A stretch of DNA of 64,000 nt. Origin: Bretschneidera sinensis (Eukaryota > Streptophyta > Magnoliopsida > Brassicales > Akaniaceae). The DNA is taken from the NCBI GenBank assembly GCA_023935145.1, contig CM043700.1:144593328-144657327 (forward strand), given 5' to 3'. Below are positions 11,231-22,578 of this stretch, piece after piece (within the stretch, counting starts at the first letter, position 1; each line of letters begins with the position of its first letter). A model generated the notes under the pieces. It worked only from the letters and a program-made list of their open reading frames with translations. It was not told where the DNA came from and did no database searches. The translations under genes were made by a program, and so were the position numbers.

Positions 11231-14200
11231 ATGATGGGAGATTTGTGGACTATGTTCTGTCGAGAATCTAGTTGTTCAGATATCGATGGAAAGCCATGCA
11301 GTTCAAATCTTGTGTTTCTCAGTCATCCATCTTCGTGTATTAATCACACGTTGATTATATGTTTTGATATTTTGCTCTTAGTTATGCTCTTATTCAACAT
11401 GGTTCAAAAGTTATCATCGTCAAAAACAGTTCATGTTCCAGCACGTTTTCGGCGATTTTCGGCTTTGCAGATTGTTTCTGCCATTGTTAATGTTTGTCTT
11501 GGATTAGTGTACTTGTGCTTAGGCATTTGGATTTTGGAGGAGAAGTTGAGGAAAAACAAGAGTGTTTTACCTTTGAATTCGTGGTTGCTAGTACTGTTTC
11601 AAGGTTTGACATGGTTGTTAGTAAGTTTAACTGTGAGCCTTAGGGGAACACAACTTCCAGGAACACCATTGCGGTTATTATCAATTCTTTCCTTCTTATA
11701 TGCTGGAGTTGTCTGTGCTTTATCCCTATTTGCTGCCATTTTAGGCAAAGAAGTATCGACTAAGATAGCTTTAGACGTAGTATCATTTCCTGGAGCAATA
11801 TTGTTGATGTTATGTGCTTATAAGGGGCATAAATATGAAGAGATAGATGAAGTTATTGAAGAAAGAGGCCTTTATGCCCCTTTGAATGGTGAGTCTAATG
11901 GCAGCAATAAAATTGATTCCGTTGGCCAAGTTACTCCATTTGCCAAAGCTGGATTCTTTAATAAAATGTCATTTTGGTGGCTGAATCCATTGATGAAGAG
12001 GGGTAAGGATAAAACTCTCGCGGAGGAAGATATACCCAAGTTACGCGAGGCAGATGGAGCAGAGAGGTGTTACTTGTTGTTCTTGGAGCAGCTTAACAAA
12101 CAAAAACAAGCTGAACCGTCTTCTCAGCCATCAATCTTGAGGACAATAATATTATGTCACAGGAGAGAGATTTTCATTTCTGGGTTCTTTGCTTTGCTAA
12201 AGGTACTCACTCTCTCTGCTGGTCCTATGCTTCTTAATGCCTTCATTTTGGTTGCTGAGGGACATGAAAGCTTCAAATACGAAGGTTATGTGTTGGCCAT
12301 ATCACTCTTCTTTTCGAAGAGTTTAGAATCCGTATCTCAAAGGCAGTGGTACTTTCGGAGCAGACTAATTGGTCTGAAAGTGAGGTCTTTGCTCACAGCA
12401 GCTATTTACAAGAAGCAACTGAGGTTATCCAATGGTGCTAGGCTGATACACTCGGGCGGTGAGATAATGAACTATGTCACAGTCGATGCTTATAGGATTG
12501 GAGAGTTTCCTTTCTGGTTCCATCAGCTTTGGACAACAAGCCTCCAGCTTTGCATTGCATTAGTAATCCTCTTCCGTGCAGTGGGGCTAGCGACATTTGC
12601 TGCCTTGGTGGTTATAGTTATCACCGTGCTATGCAATACTCCTCTAGCAAAGTTGCAGCATAAGTTTCAAACTAGACTCATGGTTGCACAAGACGAGAGA
12701 CTGAAGGCTAGCTCTGAGGCTCTTGTTAATATGAAGGTGTTGAAATTATATGCATGGGAAACACATTTCAAGAATGTCGTAGAAACTTTAAGGAAGGTGG
12801 AGTACAAATGGTTATCGGCAGTGCAGTATCGGAGAACATACAATTCCTTTCTCTTCTGGTCATCCCCTGTTTTGGTCTCTACTGCCACATTTGGGGCATG
12901 TTATTTCCTCAATGTTCCTCTACATGCTAGTAATGTTTTCACTTTTGTGGCAACATTGCGTCTTGTTCGAGATCCTATTAGAAGTATCCCTGATGTTATT
13001 GCGGTGGTGATTCAAGCAAAGGTTGCATTCGCACGCATCATAAAGTTTCTTGAGGCGCCAGAGCTGGAGAGTGCAAATGTTCGGCAAAAGCAGAAGATGG
13101 AGACCACCAACCAGGCTGTATTCATAAGGTCTGCTAGTTTTTCGTGGGAGGAGAATTCTTCAAAGCCAACACTTAGAAACATAAGTTTAGAGGTTAGGCC
13201 TGGTGAAAAGGTGGCAATATGTGGAGAAGTTGGCTCAGGCAAATCAACCCTTTTGTCAGCGGTTCTTGGAGAAGTTCCAAATAAACAGGGAACTGTAAGT
13301 TGTTAATGCCCTTTTCCTCTCTTTTGTATTCGTTGAATAAATCTAAACTTTGTGAGAACTCTGTTCACATATTTTGCTCTGCACTTCCAATGTTTAGCAA
13401 GTCTTGTTGTCTATAAGCTTAATTATGTTTCTGATGGAAGTAATCTTGTTCCCTTTTGCACTAAAAAACAATTTGTATTGATACGGTTCTGTGGTCCATT
13501 AATTTAATCTACAGATTCAGGTTTATGGTAAGATTGCCTATGTTTCTCAAACAGCATGGATTCAAACTGGAACTATACAAGAAAACATTTTATTTGGGTC
13601 TGCCATGGATAGGCAACGATACCAAGAAACAATTGAGAAGTGTTCATTGGTAAAGGACCTTGAGCTGCTTCCTTATGGTGATCAGACTGAGATTGGTGAA
13701 AGAGGAGTTAATTTGAGTGGTGGACAGAAGCAGCGAATTCAACTTGCTCGTGCTCTCTATCAGGATGCTGATATATATCTCTTGGATGATCCATTCAGTG
13801 CCGTTGATGCCCATACAGCTACAAGTTTATTCAATGTAATTAAATGCTTCAAACTCCGTGTAATTTGTTTAATCATTAACCCTTAGTGAAAGCTAACTAA
13901 AACCTTTGCAGGAATATGTTATGGGAGCACTCTCCGGAAAGGCAGTCTTACTTGTGACCCATCAAGTTGATTTCTTGCACGCATTCGATTCTGTTTTGGT
14001 TAGTGTACTCCCAACTTCTAAGATTCCCTCCAACGTATTTTACTATCCTTCTTTATCTTTGTCCACTTTACATATTCCTTGTGTGTCTATAATCTGGGTT
14101 TTTATTTTCTTATTTGCCACATTATTCTGCTCAGAGCACATCCAAAATGAATTAACTTGCACTACTAATTTTTAGGACTAAATTAAGACTAATTTTCTGG

Positions 14201-17200
14201 ATTTTGATTTGTTGCCTTAAAATCTCTACAATATATATAACCCACTAAATGGCTAAAGAAAGAATATTTAAGCACTGGTTCTGGTATTCACCAACCAGTG
14301 CACAGCTACAGTTTTCTCGTCCTATTAATCTATTTCTTGTTCATGAAGATCTGGTGAAATTCAACTCTTTTACTGATCATATCATAGCAGCATACTCACA
14401 TACGGTTGTGGATTTGTTAGATAGCTGATCGAACTCGGAATTTGTTCAGTGTAATTTATCGTCCATTATAATTGTCAGTTAAAATAATTTTTTCTCTCAA
14501 AACAGTTATTTTAATTTAGTTTATGTTTGTTTACAGTTAATGTCAGATGGGGAAATCCTCCAAGCTGGCTCTTATTATCAATTACTAGCGATAAGCCAAG
14601 AATTTCAGGACCTTGTCAATGCACACAAAGAGACTGCTGGTTCTGAAAGGGCCACTGAGGTTGCTAAACCCCAGAGACATGTAACATCTATTAAAGAGAT
14701 CAAGAAGAGTTATGTAGAGAAACAATTTGAAACATCTAAAGGTGCTCAGTTGATCAAGGAAGAAGAGAGAGAAATGGGAGACAATGGTTTTAGTCCATAC
14801 GTACAGTATCTCAGTCAGAACAAAGGGTTTTTGTTCTTCTCCATCGCTGCTCTCTCTCACCTTATGTTTGCGATTGGTCAGATATCACAGAACTCTTGGA
14901 TGGCTACTAATGTTGAAAATCCTCATGTTAGCAAACTGCGACTGATCGTGGTTTACTTGTTGCTTGGATTTGCCTCAACACTATTTTTGCTATTTAGAGC
15001 TCTTTCTACAGTTGTTTTGGGTATGCGATCATCAAAATCGATATTTTCACAGCTACTGAACTCCCTTTTTCGTGCACCTTTGTCTTTTTACGACTCCACA
15101 CCTCTAGGAAGGATACTTAGCCGGGTAAGCATCTTCATCAGGAAACAGTAATGCACTTCTGTAAGCATTCCTATCTTTCATGACATTAGTATTTTTAATC
15201 TTTCCTATCTTTTTCATCATGTTTAGGTCTCATCGGATCTGAGTATCGTCGATCTTGATGTCCCATTCAACTTAATCTGTACTGTTGGGTCTAGCATAAA
15301 TGCTTACTCTAGTCTTGGAGTACTGGCTGTTATTACCTGGCAAGTTCTGTTTGTCGCCATACCAATGGTTTATGTGACAATTCGTTTACAGGTAAAACTA
15401 TGCAAGATTCTTTCATGACCACATAGGAAGGAAAAAGGTTTTCTTGATCAACAACCATATGTTTGGGCCACACTTTGCTGATATACAAATCTTTGTCTGG
15501 TGCCTATGTGGGTATTTCAGAAGAACTGGTCCATTGAAACACTGATGTTTTAAATCAGATTAGTAAAATAATCTTACAAGTTCACTATGCCATTAACTTT
15601 TTCTAAGGAAGACTTCAACAAGTGTGAAATAAGCTAATATTTGCTATTTTCGAAGTATGTAGTATCATTATGGAATTCAACAGAGTTACTGATTCTTTCT
15701 AATTTAAAAAAAAAAACAGTGTAATATCAATTGCAGAGAAAGTTTATGCTTAGACAGTGACATTAAAGTTCACCTAATTAGACAACATTTTCTTGTATCT
15801 TAGTATGTATATTTTGGTAAAAATTTTCACTCCTTAACTACAGAGATATTACTTCGCCACAGCAAAAGAGTTGATGCGGATCAATGGCACAACCAAGTCC
15901 TGTGTAGCCAATCATCTTGCTGAGTCTGTATCAGGAGCCATGACAATAAGGGCTTTTGAGGAGGAAGAGCGGTTCTTTGCGAAGAATCTTGAGCTCATTG
16001 ACATTAATGCTAGTCCGTTCTTTCACAGTTTTGCAGCAAACGAGTGGTTGATACAACGATTAGAAACACTCAGTGCAGTTGTTCTTGCCTCCGCCGCACT
16101 CTGCATGCTGTTGCTTCCTTCTGGGACTTTCAGCTCTGGTGAGTGTTTAACAAATGATCTTGAAGAGTCGGTATTACTATCTTTTGGTAATTTACAATAT
16201 TTCATATGCTTGTATGAGATTATTATATGTGCTATTAACAATTGCTTATTCCATTGCAGGGTTTATTGGAATGGCTCTTTCTTATGGTCTTTCATTAAAC
16301 ATATCACTAGTTTCTTCAATTCAAAACCAGTGCACTCTTGCAAATTACATCATTTCTGTAGAAAGGCTTAACCAATACATGCATATACCGAGTGAAGCCC
16401 TTGAAGTGATAGAAGAGAATCGGCCACCACCCAACTGGCCAGCAGTGGGTAGAGTGGATATCTGCAATTTGCTGGTAAATTATGTTTTTTCTTTCTTTGT
16501 TAAACCAATTGATATGTTAGTATACTTAATTTTTATTACAAAACAGATAAGATATCGGCCTGATGCACCATTGGTTCTTCGCGGCATCAGTTGCACATTT
16601 GAAGGAGGGCACAAAATCGGTATTGTTGGCCGAACTGGAAGTGGAAAGACTACTCTCATTGGTGCTCTATTTCGCCTGGTGGAGCCTGCAGAAGGAAAGA
16701 TTGTAGTAGATGGCATTGACATTGCTACAATTGGACTTCATGATTTGAGGTCACGTTTTGGAATAATACCTCAGGATCCCACTCTTTTTAATGGGACTGT
16801 GAGATACAATTTAGACCCATTATCTCAACATTCAGACCAGGATATATGGGAGGTAATAATTCAACACTTAATTGCACATGATTGCTTCTATGAACAACTT
16901 TTATATTTTGCTGTTGTCTCTCTGATTGCTTATTAGGTACTGAAATTTTTTCTTATGCATTTTGGAAGGTTCTTGGGAAATGTCAGCTTCGAGAGGCTGT
17001 TCAGGAAAAAGAAGGCGGCCTAGACTCATTAGGTATGTTATATCTGACATTGAAGCAAATGTTTTGCCTTTTCTTCTGATGGTGGTCATTATTAACAATT
17101 CTCAATTGGTTATGCAGTTGTGGAGGACGGTTCAAACTGGAGCATGGGGCAGCGACAGTTGTTCTGTTTGGGCCGAGCTCTTTTGAGGAGAAGCCGTGTA

Positions 17201-17808
17201 CTGGTGCTTGATGAAGCAACTGCATCGATTGACAATGCTACTGACTTGATTTTGCAGAAAACCATACAAAGTGAATTCGCAGATTCTACTGTAATCACGG
17301 TCGCTCACAGGATACCAACGGTGATGGACTGCACTATGGTACTTGCAATCAGTGATGGTAAGTTTTTTTTTTCAAATTTTATTTGAGTAACATTTTCTGC
17401 GTCTACTTCATCTTCATATTTGAGGTTGTTTTCCATAAATTTGATGATTACATTGAGGTAATCTTACACGCAGAAGTTGAGCAAGACAGCAAACAAAATG
17501 GCTTATCTCATGCATTGACATTTCATCTGGCATCATATGCTATATTTGTTTTGATATCTTTTTCAAGTTACCACATTAGTTTTTATATTTGCTGCGGGTT
17601 TACAGACAGGGCGTCAACCAGTTGGGATGCTAGTAGCTTACCATTTATTTTCCAATTATATACTGTAATACTGTAATGTTTTTGTAATATTTCAGGAAAA
17701 CTTTTGGAGTTTGATGAGCCGAAGGAGTTAATGAAGAGAGAGGGTTCACTGTTTGGGAAACTTGTCAAGGAATACTGGTCTCATTGCCATTCTGCAGAAT
17801 CACATTGA
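11231..17808 (+). CDS. ABCC10: ABC transporter C family (MRP-type), ABCC10-like
   Basis: Full-size ABCC pump, expected to move glutathione or other organic-anion conjugates, probably at the vacuolar membrane (family knowledge; substrate unknown). Exons: 11231-13294, 13515-13835, 13912-13998, 14537-15124, 15227-15391, 15844-16138, 16260-16474, 16547-16852, 16969-17032, 17118-17357, 17696-17808. All borders are GT-AG, and the phases add up to 4458 nt (1485 residues), the usual family length. Exon 1 holds the hydrophobic TMD0, TMD1 and the NBD1 Walker A (GEVGSGKST). Exon 2 has the signature LSGGQ and Walker B (IYLLDD). Exons 4-7 form TMD2. Exon 8 has the NBD2 Walker A (GRTGSGKTT), and exon 10 the NBD2 signature (WSMGQ, the normal ABCC form) and Walker B ([10 protein letters not shown]). 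No disabling change is seen. ATGs at 11231 and 11234 could both serve as start. The plant ABCC10/ABCC14 subgroup fits best; ortholog assignment is tentative. Confidence 0.9.
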
Positions 17809-18580
17809 AGCTAAACAATTGTTTTTCATTTAATGTGAGTGTGAGTAGGAAGCAGGATGAATAGTATCAAATTAATCCCAGGCTAAATTAAAATATGGAA
17901 AAAAGAACAGAAGTTCTTCTTGATGGCCTAATTCTATTTTTTTCTTCATGAGGATATGTAAACCTTCACTGTCCTGAACATGGAATTAAATAAGAAGATG
18001 AGATTATTTGATTACATGTATATTTGATTCATAATATTTTTTTTTTCATTCATGAAAAGTATATCAACATGAGAAACAGATTAATATGGTTGAATTGTAA
18101 AATAATTCATTAAAAATAATAATTTACAAGTAATATAATTTGTAAATTTATTATGGTTCTAAGTATAAGATAAATTACTAATAAATAACATGAATAAGTT
18201 TTTAATTATTATAATCATTAAATAAAAATTTACTTGTAAGTTTAAAGAGAAATTAATTATTAGGTTTTACTTATGATTTTTAACAATATTTTAATGAATA
18301 TAAACATGTATAAACAGCCATGTAATTCATTCAATACATTAAAAAACTATTTAATAAAAATTAGACTGAAAAATAAATTTGTCGAACAAAGAATATAAAC
18401 TATTCTTTTTTGCCTTTTTATCATTTTAACAGTTTTCAATTGATTTCGGAATTTTTCTCCAAAACATTGTACTTTCAAAATTTTAAGTATGATTATCCAA
18501 ACATCCGATAAAAAAAAGCATGATCAACCAAACATTAAACATCAAATTATATTTTAAATTTGGATTTTTCAAAAGCATTT
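17809..18580. other. ABCC 3' UTR and AT-rich intergenic DNA
   Basis: Begins with the ABCC 3' untranslated region and passes into AT-rich DNA without a gene or clear repeat. Confidence 0.5.
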
Positions 18581-18675
18581 TGTTTCTGCCATTGCTAATG
18601 CTTGTCTTCGATTAATGTACTTGTGCAAAGGCATTTGGATTTTGGATGAGAATTTGAGGAAAAGTCGAGTGCTTT
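18581..18675 (+). pseudogene. Orphan fragment of ABCC exon 1
   Basis: About 95 bp closely matching 11473-11567 of the ABCC gene upstream. Shared words include 'tgtttctgccattg', 'tgtcttgga/tgtcttcga' and 'aggcatttggattttgga'. It corresponds to the transmembrane segment that begins [11 protein letters not shown] in the intact gene. No adjoining exon sequence is recognisable. The flanks are AT-rich, so this is an isolated duplicated scrap. Confidence 0.85.
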
Positions 18676-18693
18676 ACACAAAACACTTAATAT

Positions 18694-18900
18694 GAGAACC
18701 GCAGCCAAAAATTGGCTTTCTGTACTATATTAATTACTTTGTTCCCCAAAAGCAAAAATCATGCCAATATGAGCCATCCTCTTACACTACACTGTGCCCC
18801 CTTTGTTCTACGTAGTTACTACCCCACAGTCTATTTTTAACTCATTCTCGCATGAACCAATTAAAACAAATGCAATATCAGAATCAAATTGCAATGTTGA
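18694..18900. repeat. Upstream block of the NDR1/HIN1-like gene, duplicated at 25957-26345
   Basis: Shares long words with 25957-26345, for example 'actttgttccccaaaagcaa', 'gtctatttttaactcatt' and 'tgaaccaattaaaacaaa'. The second copy lies inside the DUF3143 intron and is interrupted by an extra stretch containing a MITE. Probably promoter-distal sequence carried along in a local duplication. Confidence 0.8.
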
Positions 18901-18979
18901 TGGGTTGAATTGGCCCTTTTTGAGAAGCTTCAAAAATCTGCCAATTGCAAAGAAGACAAAATAGGAAATCCCCCACTAC

Positions 18980-19094
18980 CCTTTTCCTAATTGAACTTGT
19001 ATCTTTATGTATATACTACAAACCCTAAACAGAAATCCCCAAACCCCTAATTTCTAAGAACTTTCTTTCAATTTTCTTAACTTCCTTCCTGAAG
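18980..19094 (+). promoter_or_regulatory. Core promoter and 5' UTR of the first NDR1/HIN1-like gene
   Basis: A TATA-like 'tatgtatatact' lies at 19006-19017, about 80 bp before the ATG. The sequence from 'ttttcctaattgaacttgta' to the ATG is repeated almost unchanged before the second gene (21776-21900, TATA 'cttatatatatac' at 21811). Core promoter and leader were therefore duplicated with the gene. Confidence 0.6.
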
Positions 19095-19772
19095 ATGATG
19101 GCTTCTGCTCAGAACAATCGCAACCGCATTGTTTCGACGCTAACTATGCTTTTTCTTCTGAGTTGCGTGTGTTTTTGTACAACATTATTGATCCTCACGC
19201 CTAAACTCCCTTCCTTCTCCCTCCATTCAGTATCTGTTGCCAATGTCACCATCTCTGATCATTATAATAACATAATAACAGCCAACTGGGATGTAAATTT
19301 CTCTGCTAGAAACCCAAACCAGAAAGTTATATCTTTTGACAAGGTCAAAGCCACCGCCTTGCATCATGATTATGGAGGTTACTCAAGCGCTGTCGTTTCG
19401 CCTTTTGATCTCCCTGGGAGATACCATTCCATTCCATTTCTTGCAAGCTTTGTGGGAATGTCAGTGAAAGGATATGACGAGTGGGATGTGTATACTGATA
19501 CTGGGATGGTTAAGTTAAAGATGGAGTTGATTGCTAATGCGAGGTATAAAGGAAAGACATGGAAAAGGCGGAGGATTACACTGACAGTGGTTTGTGAGGA
19601 TTTAGAGGTATCATTCTCTCCGAGTCGAAACAATACGCTGTCCTTGGGCTCAAATTATTGCAAGGTTGATGGATATTGGAGAAATATCATTAGATCTTCT
19701 CTAGTTGCAGGAGTGATAATTGCTTTGTTTATTGCACTGCTAATTCTCTGTTCCCACTTAAATCGAAAGTAA
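19095..19772 (+). CDS. NDR1/HIN1-like (NHL, LEA_2-type) membrane protein, copy 1
   Basis: Single-exon gene for 225 residues. A short basic N-terminus is followed by a transmembrane anchor (about 12-34, LTMLFLLSCVCFCTTLLIL). Next comes a LEA_2/water-stress-hypersensitive type domain with the hallmark NPN (residues 74-76) and FDKVKATALHHD. A second hydrophobic segment closes the protein (about 201-221, VAGVIIALFIALLIL). N-glycosylation sequons NVT, NFS and NNT lie between the membrane segments, which suits an apoplast-facing domain. Relatives act in defence and stress signalling at the plasma membrane; the specific role here is unknown. Two Met codons open the frame and either could be used. 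The tandem paralog is at 21901, roughly three-quarters identical in protein by eye. Confidence 0.85.
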   Translation: MMASAQNNRNRIVSTLTMLFLLSCVCFCTTLLILTPKLPSFSLHSVSVANVTISDHYNNIITANWDVNFSARNPNQKVISFDKVKATALHHDYGGYSSAVVSPFDLPGRYHSIPFLASFVGMSVKGYDEWDVYTDTGMVKLKMELIANARYKGKTWKRRRITLTVVCEDLEVSFSPSRNNTLSLGSNYCKVDGYWRNIIRSSLVAGVIIALFIALLILCSHLNRK

Positions 19773-20890
19773 AATATGATCATTAAAGCTTTATATTTTT
19801 ACCTTATTTTAGTGCTTTAGTTTGTTTTTCTTAGTCGCGTTGATAATCATCAAGTGCCTATTTTTTGGTTTATTGATTTTATATATCGATATTATTTGAG
19901 TTTGATTTTAATTTAACTCAAAGTTTCCTATTAAAATGTTTAAAAGCAAAATTAATTTATTTAAATTAGTTTAAAACCAAACTCAAATAACAGTAAATAT
20001 TTGAAAAAGTTTCAAACTGAATTCTAGTTTTTGAGTTAAGTTCGTTAATCTTATCAAACAAATAGTAAGTACTTGAAAAGTTTGATTTTTGAAACTTGTG
20101 CATAAACTTGTTTAGAAGTACATTTCTTAAAATATGATACATATTAATTAATTATACTTTAATACTTTTTTATGTGTAAAATATAAAATATAAGTTTTAA
20201 TTACTTTTTTTTTATTTTTTTAAAATTAAAATAGTTTGTCACAAAAACTTATTCGAGCTTCAAACTGAATTTGAGTTCAAGTTAAGATCGTTTATTTTAT
20301 TGACTCAAGTCCAAATATACGGGAGTTCGAATCATGAAGATCACAACTAAGCTTTTATATATATATATTATACTTTTTTTTAAATTAATATTAAATTTAT
20401 ATAGGATTTGTTGTTATTTATCAAATATACGAATATATTAAAAAGTATAGTAAGAATGCTTAGCTCAGTTCTTAACAACTGAGCTAAAGGTCCAATTGTG
20501 GGGGTTGAATACAAAACTATTGAAGGACACTTGGATATTGTTCTTGAAACTTTGGGAAATTTTTCGATCTAGAGCTCGACTCGCTAACTTGTGAATTTTA
20601 ATCAAATCGAGCTCAAACAAAATTTGAAGTCGTTAGAGCTTAACTCGAGTTTAAGTTTGAGTGCTTTTGATCAAACCAGAGCCCCTCAAAGCTTGGGATA
20701 GACTCAACTTGCATCCGTCAATAACCTTTGGAAACTTTAGGATAACCAAATCTGTGTAATGTATGGTGCTACTAATGTAATTGTGAACTTAACTCTAGGA
20801 TTGTATTTCTCTACAAGTGAGACTATGATAGTAATGCTTCAGTCACTTTAGATTATTTCTTCAATTAGAAAACACACGCTGATTCACATG
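19773..20890. other. 3' UTR and decayed duplicated DNA
   Basis: AT-rich. The region from about 20060 repeats after the second gene (about 22925 onward), for example 'tttttgaaacttg.gcataa.cttgttt' and 'gaatatattaaaaagtat'. An 11 bp inverted repeat (ttagctcagtt/aactgagctaa) forms a hairpin at about 20459-20486. No gene seen. Confidence 0.5.
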
Positions 20891-20929
20891 AGGATTACAT
20901 TGACAGTGGTTTGTGAGGATTTAAAAGTA
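20891..20929 (+). pseudogene. NHL gene fragment
   Basis: Matches the NHL coding region around ITLTVVCEDL ('attacattgacagtggtttg'). It is an isolated scrap in non-coding DNA. Confidence 0.75.
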
Positions 20930-20969
20930 ATTGACATTCTTATAGTAGAATTGTTTAATTATACAATCT

Positions 20970-21190
20970 AGATCGCTTTGCGTGCAAGAGTATTGTAGGT
21001 GTTTCTCTACATATCGATCAATGAAATGAAGCAATCAGATGGTGAAAGTTAACTATGGAGTTAGTTGCTAATACGAGGTTTAAGACTATGATAAGTAGAA
21101 AAGAAAAATAAAAAGAAAAAAGATGAGAGGAGAAAAATAATTTTTTTATCGTTTGATAAGAAAAAAGAAAAAGAAAAAGAGTAAGATGAT
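20970..21190. repeat. Decayed NHL-related block, copy 1 (partner 23470-23660)
   Basis: Shares 'gcgtgc.agagtattgt.ggt', 'gaatgaagcaatca' and the following A-rich stretch with 23470-23660. Positions 21045-21083 match the NHL coding region for KLKMELIANARYK with stops. That piece belongs upstream of the ITLTVVC scrap at 20891 in an intact gene, so the order is rearranged. Confidence 0.7.
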
Positions 21191-21900
21191 TGATATTTTT
21201 TTCCTCCGTAAACAAACCACAATTTTCTTCATTCTTGTTCGCATAAACTAATGCAGATTCGGCAATTAACAATAATTGTGTAAGGACAAAGTTATCTTGC
21301 ACAATGCACATGGACATGAGGTAACAACAAAAGAGTTCTGTTGAGATGTTCATCAGTCTGAGTATTTGGGGCCAAATTTGAGAAACAAAGTCACTTTGAA
21401 AGCCAACATGCACACATATATCCTGTAATAGTCATGTCATCTCTTCACGTATAAATGCTAGGGTTATTAGATCTTTCATTATATAAATAGTTATGATTTT
21501 TAGTATTGTGTGTTTTTTAAATTTTTGTAAAATAGAATGCTATGTATAAAAAAATACAAAGAAAATAATTATAGAAAAGGAAAGAAGAGATTAGGGTTGA
21601 TTTAATTTTTTTTTTTTTTGGAAAGGGAAAGTGACCAGAGAAAGGAGATGAAGTTAAAGAATAAATAAGGAGTGAAGTTTTCCAATTTAATTTATATTGC
21701 ACCACTCAAATTTACAGTGCTGACTTGAGTCTGTTTTTTTTTTCTTTCCTTTTTTCAGGTTTGAGCTGTATTCCTTTTCCTAATTGAACTTGTATTTTGT
21801 GTATTTCCTCCTTATATATATACTACAACCCTAAACAGAAATCCTCACACCCCTAATTTCTATTAACTTTCTTTCGATTTTCTTAAATTCTTTCCTGAAG
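21191..21900 (+). promoter_or_regulatory. Intergenic DNA and promoter of the second NHL gene
   Basis: AT-rich with long T runs. A TATA box 'ttatatatatac' lies at 21812-21823, about 85 bp before the ATG, and the leader is nearly identical to that of copy 1. A minus-strand open frame at 21018-21413 has no recognisable domain and is not called. Confidence 0.55.
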
Positions 21901-22578
21901 ATGGTGCCTTCTGCTCGTGACAATCGCAACTGGAGGTGCATTGTTTTGACGCTAACTACGCTTTTTCTTCTGAGCTGTGCGTGTGTTTGTATAACATTAT
22001 TGATTCTCACGCCTAAACTCCCTTCCTTCTCTATCAATTCAGTCTCTGTTGCCAATGTCACAGTCTCTGATCATCATAATAGCATAATCACAGCCAACTG
22101 GGATGTGAATTTCTCTGCTAAAAACCCAAACGACAAAGCTATATCTTTTGACAAGGTCAAAGCCACGGCCTTCCATCATGGTTGCGTAAGTTACTCAAGC
22201 GCTGTTTCACCTTTCGAACTCCCTGGGAAATATCATTCCTTTCCATTACTTGCAAGCTTTGTGGGTATGTCCGTGAAAGGATTTGACGAGTGTGATGCGT
22301 GTACTGATACTGGGATTGTGAAGTTAAAGGTGGAGTTGATGGTTAATGCGACGTATAAAGGAATGACATGGTTAAAGCCGATGATTACATTGACAGTGGT
22401 TTGTGGGAATTTAGAGGTATCCTTATCACCCAATCGGATCAATATGCCGTCGTTGGGATCAAATTATTGCGAGGTTGATGGGCATTGGGGAATCATTAGA
22501 TATTTTCTAGTTGCTGGCGTGGCAATTGCTTTGGCTATTGTACTGCTAATTCTCTGTTGCCACTTAAATCGACAGTGA
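21901..22578 (+). CDS. NDR1/HIN1-like (NHL, LEA_2-type) membrane protein, copy 2
   Basis: Tandem paralog of 19095-19772, also 225 residues and intronless. It has the same plan: N-terminal anchor (LTTLFLLSCACVCITLLIL), a LEA_2-type domain starting at NPNDKAISFDKVKATAFHH, and a C-terminal hydrophobic tail (VAGVAIALAIVLLIL). It starts MVPSARDN with a single initiator Met. Cysteines are slightly more numerous than in copy 1 (HHGCVSY, DECDACTD, CGNLEV), which may alter disulfide pairing. The frame is fully open and upstream elements are conserved, so it is probably functional, with a defence or abiotic stress role inferred from the family. Confidence 0.85.
   Translation: MVPSARDNRNWRCIVLTLTTLFLLSCACVCITLLILTPKLPSFSINSVSVANVTVSDHHNSIITANWDVNFSAKNPNDKAISFDKVKATAFHHGCVSYSSAVSPFELPGKYHSFPLLASFVGMSVKGFDECDACTDTGIVKLKVELMVNATYKGMTWLKPMITLTVVCGNLEVSLSPNRINMPSLGSNYCEVDGHWGIIRYFLVAGVAIALAIVLLILCCHLNRQ

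Noticed and set aside
20459..20486. tRNA-like box A hairpin (ttagctcagtt/aactgagctaa), with a box B-like 'gggagaatcaaacctgacc' in the paralogous flank at about 23312
   Set aside because: No complete cloverleaf, and the two boxes do not occur together at the right spacing. A decayed tRNA-derived SINE is possible but not supported enough to call.
21018..21413. 131-codon minus-strand open frame
   Set aside because: Antisense over decayed NHL-related DNA and A-rich sequence; no motif.
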